From: Candidatus Babeliales bacterium
GTDB lineage: Bacteria; Babelota; Babeliae; Babelales; Chromulinivoraceae
NCBI GenBank assembly: GCA_041660205.1
Contig: JBAZWT010000012.1
Coordinates: 1-26,208 of the forward strand
Length of the DNA: 26,208 nucleotides
Reading direction: 5' to 3'
The notes below the pieces were generated by a model. The model was not told the origin of the DNA, ran no database searches, and was given only the letters and a program-made list of their open reading frames with translations. Both the position numbers and the translations under genes were made by a program. This document shows positions 21,794-26,208 of this stretch, in pieces (positions within the stretch are counted from its first letter, which is position 1; every line of letters begins with the position of its first letter).

Positions 21794-23455
21794 TTATGCA
21801 ATTTTCAAAATGGTGAGTCGAACCATGTAAATACCAGCATAATCTCCGGCAGTGGCCGTGACAACGGTAGCATTAGCAGCACTAATTGCAGCGACTAATG
21901 TCGACGTTGGTACATTAACAAATGCTCGTCCATGAATCCATGTAGTTGCAGTTGTAGATCCTGCGATAGTGTTAGTATCTATAGTCAGAGATGCCTCAGT
22001 TGCTCCTGTATAAATGGCGACAGATGCGGCGCCTGTCAAACTCATTTCATAATCGAATACATAGGTACCAGTTGTAAGAGTAAAGGCAGAGCCTCCACCA
22101 GCACGGACTGAGTGTGTAACGGCTCCTGAGGTATTGTTGAAAAGTTGTGTATTGATTAAGAAGGTCTGTCCCAGTGGTACGGTACTTGTTTGCGTAGCAG
22201 TGTTAACAAATTCTGCAGCTCCAAAAGTTCCAGCTGGACCAGTCGCTCCGGTAGCGCCTGTAGAACCAGTTGCACCAGTCATACCCGTATCACCTGTTGC
22301 ACCAGTAAGTCCAGTGTCACCGGTAGCTCCGGTTGATCCAGTACTTCCTGTTGAGCCTGTTGCGCCAGTGTTACCAGCACCAGTCATACCTGTTGAACCA
22401 GTGGAACCAGTCATACCCGTGTCACCTGTTGCACCAGTAAGTCCAGTGTCACCGGTAGCGCCAGTAGATCCTGTTGAACCGGTAGCTCCAGTCATACCAG
22501 TGTCACCGGTAGCGCCAGTGCTTCCGGTAGAACCAGTACTTCCTGTAGCACCAGTTGCACCAGTGTCACCTGTAGAACCTGTACTTCCGGTAGATCCCGT
22601 ACTTCCTGTCGAACCTGTTGCGCCAGTGTTACCAGCACCAGTCATACCTGTTGAACCAGTAGCACCAGTCATACCTGTTGAACCAGTAGCACCAGTCATT
22701 CCCGTATCACCAGTAGCTCCAGTGCTTCCTGTTGATCCGGTAGCGCCTGTTGAGCCTGTGTCACCAGTAGAACCAGTTGCGCCCGTCGATCCTGTTAATC
22801 CTGTATCACCAGTAGATCCTGTACTTCCGGTAGATCCTGTTGCACCGGTTGAACCAGTGCTTCCTGTTAAACCAGTAAATCCAGTGCTTCCTGTAGCTCC
22901 GGTTGATCCAGTACTTCCTGTTGAACCTGTTAATCCAGTAGATCCTGTAAGCCCAGTTGACCCAGTTAATCCTGTGCTTCCTGTTGAACCAGTAAAACCA
23001 GTTGCACCGGTAGCGCCTGTATCGCCAGTAGACCCTGTCGCCCCCGTAGAGCCAGTGCTTCCAGTAGCTCCAGTAGAACCTGTGTCACCTGTAGAACCAG
23101 TTGCGCCAGTGGATCCTGTAGAACCAGTTAATCCTGTGCTTCCCGTAGAGCCGGTTGACCCAGTATTTCCAGCTCCTGTAGCACCGGTTGCTCCAGTACT
23201 TCCAGTTGAACCGGTAGCTCCACCAGTAGAACCGCCAGAACCACCACCAAAATCAGTAACAATTTCTTGCGCTAATTCGTGTACCCATGGATAACGATCA
23301 TCATAAGAAGCATTTGCTCGATGAATTAAGGTTGTAGCTTTTAAAACTTTGGTTTCTTGATCAAGCTCATCATTTTGAGCATTCATAACCGATCCACAAC
23401 CCATGAGCGTCAAAAGCGCTATGTAATTTTTTACTTTTCTAATCGTTGAATTCAT
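21794..23455 (-). CDS. Collagen-like (Gly-X-Thr) surface protein with C1q/BclA-like C-terminal domain
   Basis: 553 residues. A signal sequence ends in a possible lipobox LMGC (17-20), so the protein may be lipid-anchored. A short helical stalk (25-68) is followed by Gly-X-Y triplets from about 70 to 412. Nearly all are GST, GAT, GDT, GLT or GMT, with Thr (not hydroxyproline) in the Y position. GAGNTG interruptions shift the triplet register. A 141-residue C-terminal domain (413-553, starting AAEFVNTATQTSTVPLG) resembles the jelly-roll trimer heads of BclA/C1q-type proteins, including GTYVFDYEMSLTG and a closing YMVRLTILKI strand. A trimeric fibre displayed at the surface is expected. Such proteins often act in adhesion. 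It is one of a tandem cluster with the genes further right. Confidence 0.93.
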   Translation of the reverse strand: MNSTIRKVKNYIALLTLMGCGSVMNAQNDELDQETKVLKATTLIHRANASYDDRYPWVHELAQEIVTDFGGGSGGSTGGATGSTGSTGATGATGAGNTGSTGSTGSTGLTGSTGSTGATGSTGDTGSTGATGSTGSTGATGSTGDTGATGATGFTGSTGSTGLTGSTGLTGSTGLTGSTGSTGSTGATGSTGFTGLTGSTGSTGATGSTGSTGSTGDTGLTGSTGATGSTGDTGSTGATGSTGSTGATGDTGMTGATGSTGMTGATGSTGMTGAGNTGATGSTGSTGSTGSTGSTGDTGATGATGSTGSTGSTGATGDTGMTGATGSTGSTGATGDTGLTGATGDTGMTGSTGSTGMTGAGNTGATGSTGSTGSTGATGDTGLTGATGDTGMTGATGSTGATGATGPAGTFGAAEFVNTATQTSTVPLGQTFLINTQLFNNTSGAVTHSVRAGGGSAFTLTTGTYVFDYEMSLTGAASVAIYTGATEASLTIDTNTIAGSTTATTWIHGRAFVNVPTSTLVAAISAANATVVTATAGDYAGIYMVRLTILKIA

Positions 23456-23615
23456 CTACTACCTTTTTTATTTTTACAGAATTTATAGAATTAATTTTAT
23501 TTTTTTACTCACATAAAATAATGCGTAAGACTTTTTTACTTTCATATAAAATAAAATTAAACACAACAATTTTCATGCAAATTTCCAAATACTTTTTGGC
23601 TAAAAACAACTCAAA

Positions 23616-23649
23616 AAAAGAAGACTTGATTTTCGCCAAGTCTTCTTTT
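23616..23649. terminator. Bidirectional terminator hairpin
   Basis: AAAAGAAGACTTG and CAAGTCTTCTTTT form a perfect 13-bp stem around an eight-base loop. It lies downstream of the collagen-like remnant on the minus strand. Confidence 0.85.
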
Positions 23650-23672
23650 AAGTCATATAAATCAATAATTTG

Positions 23673-23992
23673 TTATTTAATTTTCATAAATATTATCGAC
23701 TCAGAATAACTACTCTGTACATTAGGGTCTAACCCTATAGTTGTGCCAGAAACATTCTGAACGGTTATAACGTCACCAGATACCAGATCTGTTAAAATCT
23801 CAAAAGATTAACGTTACTACCAGCTATAACACTAGTAAACATAACTATTGTAGGTGCCTTAACCAAGTTGAATGTATTAGGATATGTAGTAGGAGCGGTA
23901 GAACCCAAATAAACAGTAATTCTATAAGTAGCGCTTCTTAGAACCGTAATAGAACCACCACTAATAGTAAAGTCACTAAAGGAAGTCTTCAA
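23673..23992 (-). pseudogene. Remnant of a collagen-like protein's C-terminal domain, frameshifted
   Basis: On the minus strand one frame gives SDFTISGGSITVLRSATYRI and, further on, NTFNLVKAPTIVMFTSVIAGS. It then runs into a stop near 23790. The next frame immediately continues the same domain, DLVSGDVITVQNVSGTTIGL and, at the end, SSYSESIIFMKIK, stopping at TAA 23673-23675. Joined, the two halves form the end of a BclA/C1q-like jelly roll (compare ITVRNVTGSPLTINL in the right-hand neighbour). The collagen part and start are absent; an in-frame TAG lies just upstream. A single-base frameshift plus loss of the 5' part explains it. A sequencing error could explain the frameshift but not the missing N-terminus. 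Confidence 0.75.
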
Positions 23993-24039
23993 ATTCTAAG
24001 TGCATGAAAAAAATCGAGGATCTTCAAAGCGCGACTGTG

Positions 24040-24090
24040 TTAGTCAAAGCCCTTGGCTGTGCCGGACAGGCTGGCTGGAAGCCTGAATAG
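24040..24090. repeat. GC-rich palindromic remnant
   Basis: CTTGGCTGTGCCGGACAGGC followed by TGGCTGGAAGCCTG resembles the GC-rich blocks at 18548-18622 and 11059-11091, in otherwise AT-rich DNA. Confidence 0.4.
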
Positions 24091-24146
24091 TTTTTTAATC
24101 AAAGAATGTTATAAAAAGGTGCTGGATTTGTATATCTTTTTTAAAA

Positions 24147-24195
24147 AAAGTTGAGCTCTTTACCTACGGCAATCATAAATAAAGAGCTCAACTTT
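24147..24195 (-). terminator. Terminator of the right-hand collagen-like gene
   Basis: AAAGTTGAGCTCTTTA pairs perfectly with TAAAGAGCTCAACTTT over 16 bp. On the minus strand it is followed by seven Ts. Confidence 0.9.
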
Positions 24196-24225
24196 AATTC
24201 TGCTCCTTAAAAATCAATGTTATTT

Positions 24226-26208
24226 TTAAGGATTGATTTGCATTATAGCAAATTTAGCAGCTTGGCCACCTGCTAGATTAATGGTAAGAGGAGAGCCAGT
24301 AACATTACGAACGGTTATAGAACTATTAGAAGCAAATTGAATAATACCACTCCAACAAACGTTTACGCTATTATTACCATCAACCAGACTATTTGCTGCG
24401 CTAGCTATAGTACCATTGTATGGTGTACTACCACCAACATAAAGTTGTAAAGTTACCGGAGATGTTGTTATTGAATAGGCTGAATAATAAACAAAATAAG
24501 TCCCCGCATTTGGAACAACAATATTCGTAGCTCCAGCACTATGCGTAATACCACCAGACAAACTATTATCAACATTAAACGGAATGTCTGAACCGGAAGC
24601 TACAGTTGTGGTCGAAGTTTGACTAACATCTGCAAACACTGCACTAAGCGCTCCAGTCGCACCCGTTGCACCTGTTGCTCCAATAGAACCTGCTGCACCT
24701 GTAGCACCCGTGGCACCAGTAGCACCCGTGGCACCTGTAGCACCTGATCCAGTAGCTGCTGGCAAACCAGTATTTACACAACTTCCAAGGTTATAAATCC
24801 AAACTATATGAGGCGCACCAGAACTTCCCGTTAAAACCTGTATAGTACCAGTATTATTAAACTTCTGAATTGTAGATGAACAATCAGTTGTAATCTTTAA
24901 AAGATCTGTGGAAATGGTAGCAGAAGACGCAACTCCAGCAGTACCACTAGTAGTTTTATTCTTATAAAATTCAACTACACCTGCGGTTACAGTACCTGAA
25001 AATAAAACTCCATAGTTGGTGTTACTACTGTTTTCACTAAACGCAACTCTGTCTGAAGTTATGGTGCTATTTGATACATAAACACCAACACCAGCACCAC
25101 TACTAGAATTGTTGTTAAATTCTATAGAATCTGCCGTAACAGCGTCTGAGTCTTGGAACACGACCGCGTAATTAGTTGCACTCGTATTATTTTCAAATTT
25201 TATCGCCATTGCATTTATTGCCGTATTATAAAGCCAAACGGTAAAATTTGAACTTGTACCATTACTATTATTCGTAAATAAAACGGTATTTGCTGTTATA
25301 GCACTTGTAAGAGCATTACCTGTAGTTTCAAATTTAATTGTTGTTGTGTTGAGATTAAATATAATTGTATCGGCTGTTAGACTTGAACCCCTATTAAATA
25401 ATAACCCATTTCCTACAAATGAATAATTGGTAAAGGTTATTATCCCTTTGCTGATAATAGTTGTTATGAATGTAGTTGCTGATGATCCAATGAAGACATA
25501 GTCAGCAGCTGTTTTTCCAATGCACGTTATATCACCTACAACATTTAAGGTAACCGAAGCAGTGGCAGTTGTAGTAAGGCTACCATAAAGAATCAAACTA
25601 CCATTAATAGTTAAAGATGCTCCAGTCGTAAGAGTTAAACTACCATCAATAATCACATCAGAATTAATAGTAAGTACTGAGCCTGAAACGTAATAAGGAG
25701 GAGTAGGGTTTACACTATTTAAAGGACTTCCATCTAAAGTGATTGTTCCAGCAGAATCTACAACGACAGTTCCGACTAAATATACTGCTGAACCTGCTGC
25801 GCCTGTAGCACCTGTAGAACCAGTAGATCCAGTAGAACCAGTGTCGCCTGCTCCTGTAGCACCTGTTGCTCCTGTAGAACCCGTGCTTCCTGTAGCACCC
25901 GTTGAACCGGTATCACCTGCTCCTGTAGCACCTGTTGCTCCTGTTGCTCCTGTTCTTCCAGTAGCACCTGTCAAACCAGTGTCTCCTGTTGAACCCGTAA
26001 GTCCTGTTGAACCTGTTGATCCCGTAGAACCAGTGTCTCCTGCACCTGTAGCACCAGTACTTCCAGTCGATCCAGTTGAACCGGTATCACCTGCTCCTGT
26101 AGCACCAGTAGAACCAGTACTTCCAGTCGATCCTGTTGCTCCGGTATCACCTGCTCCTGTAGCACCTGTTGCGCCAGTAGATCCAGTGCTTCCAGTAGCG
26201 CCTGTCAA
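24226..26208 (-). CDS. Mosaic collagen-like/beta-solenoid surface protein, 5' end outside window
   Basis: The frame is open to the window edge, so the start and signal peptide are missing; 660 residues are visible. Order: Gly-X-Thr collagen repeats (1-138, with GAGDTG register breaks); a Ser/Thr/Asn-rich region (141-485) with many short strands ending in Asn, for example LTINSDVIIDGSLTLTTGAS and IEFNNNSSSGAGVGVYVSN, spaced roughly every 20-25 residues as in a parallel beta-helix; a second short collagen block (about 487-521, GATGATGAT); and a jelly-roll C1q/BclA-like head (523-660) with GTYFVYYSAYSI and KFAIMQINP at its end. A solenoid domain between two collagen stalks is uncommon. A trimeric surface fibre or adhesin is likely. 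The two paralogues to the left share the head domain. Confidence 0.9.
   Translation of the reverse strand: MTGATGSTGSTGATGATGAGDTGATGSTGSTGSTGATGAGDTGSTGSTGSTGATGAGDTGSTGSTGSTGLTGSTGDTGLTGATGRTGATGATGATGAGDTGSTGATGSTGSTGATGATGAGDTGSTGSTGSTGATGAAGSAVYLVGTVVVDSAGTITLDGSPLNSVNPTPPYYVSGSVLTINSDVIIDGSLTLTTGASLTINGSLILYGSLTTTATASVTLNVVGDITCIGKTAADYVFIGSSATTFITTIISKGIITFTNYSFVGNGLLFNRGSSLTADTIIFNLNTTTIKFETTGNALTSAITANTVLFTNNSNGTSSNFTVWLYNTAINAMAIKFENNTSATNYAVVFQDSDAVTADSIEFNNNSSSGAGVGVYVSNSTITSDRVAFSENSSNTNYGVLFSGTVTAGVVEFYKNKTTSGTAGVASSATISTDLLKITTDCSSTIQKFNNTGTIQVLTGSSGAPHIVWIYNLGSCVNTGLPAATGSGATGATGATGATGATGAAGSIGATGATGATGALSAVFADVSQTSTTTVASGSDIPFNVDNSLSGGITHSAGATNIVVPNAGTYFVYYSAYSITTSPVTLQLYVGGSTPYNGTIASAANSLVDGNNSVNVCWSGIIQFASNSSITVRNVTGSPLTINLAGGQAAKFAIMQINP

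Noticed and set aside
22134..23294. Long plus-strand frame encoding PVAPVEPV-type repeats
   Set aside because: It is the exact antisense of the Gly-X-Thr repeat region; the minus frame has a signal peptide and a folded head domain.
21794..26208. CRISPR-like impression from dense short repeats
   Set aside because: The repeats are 9-bp-period coding triplets of collagen-like proteins, with no fixed repeat/unique spacer structure.
1..26208. tRNA, rRNA or standard IS transposase genes
   Set aside because: No cloverleaf with conserved TTC loop, no rRNA motifs and no DDE or tyrosine-recombinase signature was seen on either strand.

Overview
The window is AT-rich bacterial DNA from what looks like a host-associated, reduced-genome bacterium. 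My best guess at the lineage is Dependentiae (TM6)/Babeliae. That guess rests on gene style, not on a marker gene: many exported or lipid-anchored proteins of unknown family, collagen-like Gly-X-Thr proteins, a His/Met/Pro-repeat lipoprotein, short-spaced genes with GGGAG-type ribosome sites, and abundant palindromic intergenic repeats. DnaA and a LolC/E-type permease indicate a bacterial chromosome with a Gram-negative-type envelope.

Layout: 1-2228 (-) 3' truncated exported Ala-rich helical protein. 2345-4738 a Fic protein plus AbrB-type antitoxin-like gene, enclosed by inverted copies (A and B) of a ~300 bp repeat. 4788-5960 (-) exported alpha/beta hydrolase. 6017-6582 a small insertion: a GIY-YIG nuclease pseudogene between inverted palindromic repeats, bounded by a 27-bp direct repeat. 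6578-8038 (-) lipid-anchored thioredoxin reductase/thioredoxin fusion. 8286-10727 (+) FtsH-like AAA protein that has lost its protease zinc site. 10728-11153 terminator and repeat cluster. 11154-11861 (-) lipoprotein. 11980-13887 (+) LolC/E permease and His/Met/Pro lipoprotein. 13922-14137 repeat pair and terminator. 14146-14892 (-) two small unknown genes. 15113-16168 (+) exported kinase-fold-like protein, converging on dnaA (16165-17625, -). 17791-19300 a repeat-rich stretch around a small exported protein gene. 19544-20191 (+) exported, probably abundant membrane protein. 20429-21688 (-) FAD/NAD oxidoreductase. 21794-26208 (-) a cluster of collagen-like surface proteins, including one degraded remnant between two intact genes.

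Functional themes: most genes act at or outside the cell envelope (surface collagen-like adhesins, lipoproteins, lipoprotein sorting, thiol redox, membrane AAA protein). This would fit a bacterium living in or on a eukaryotic host, but that is inference.

The most unusual content lies between the genes. One family of structured repeats keeps an outer and an inner stem while the bases change in compensating pairs. Some copies sit in inverted pairs, one pair encloses a GIY-YIG pseudogene, and the same family is seen inserted inside another repeat. Even shorter GC-rich elements are inserted inside members of this family. Together these look like a small mobile element (a GIY-YIG parent and MITE-like descendants). 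A second repeat family brackets the Fic/AbrB cassette.
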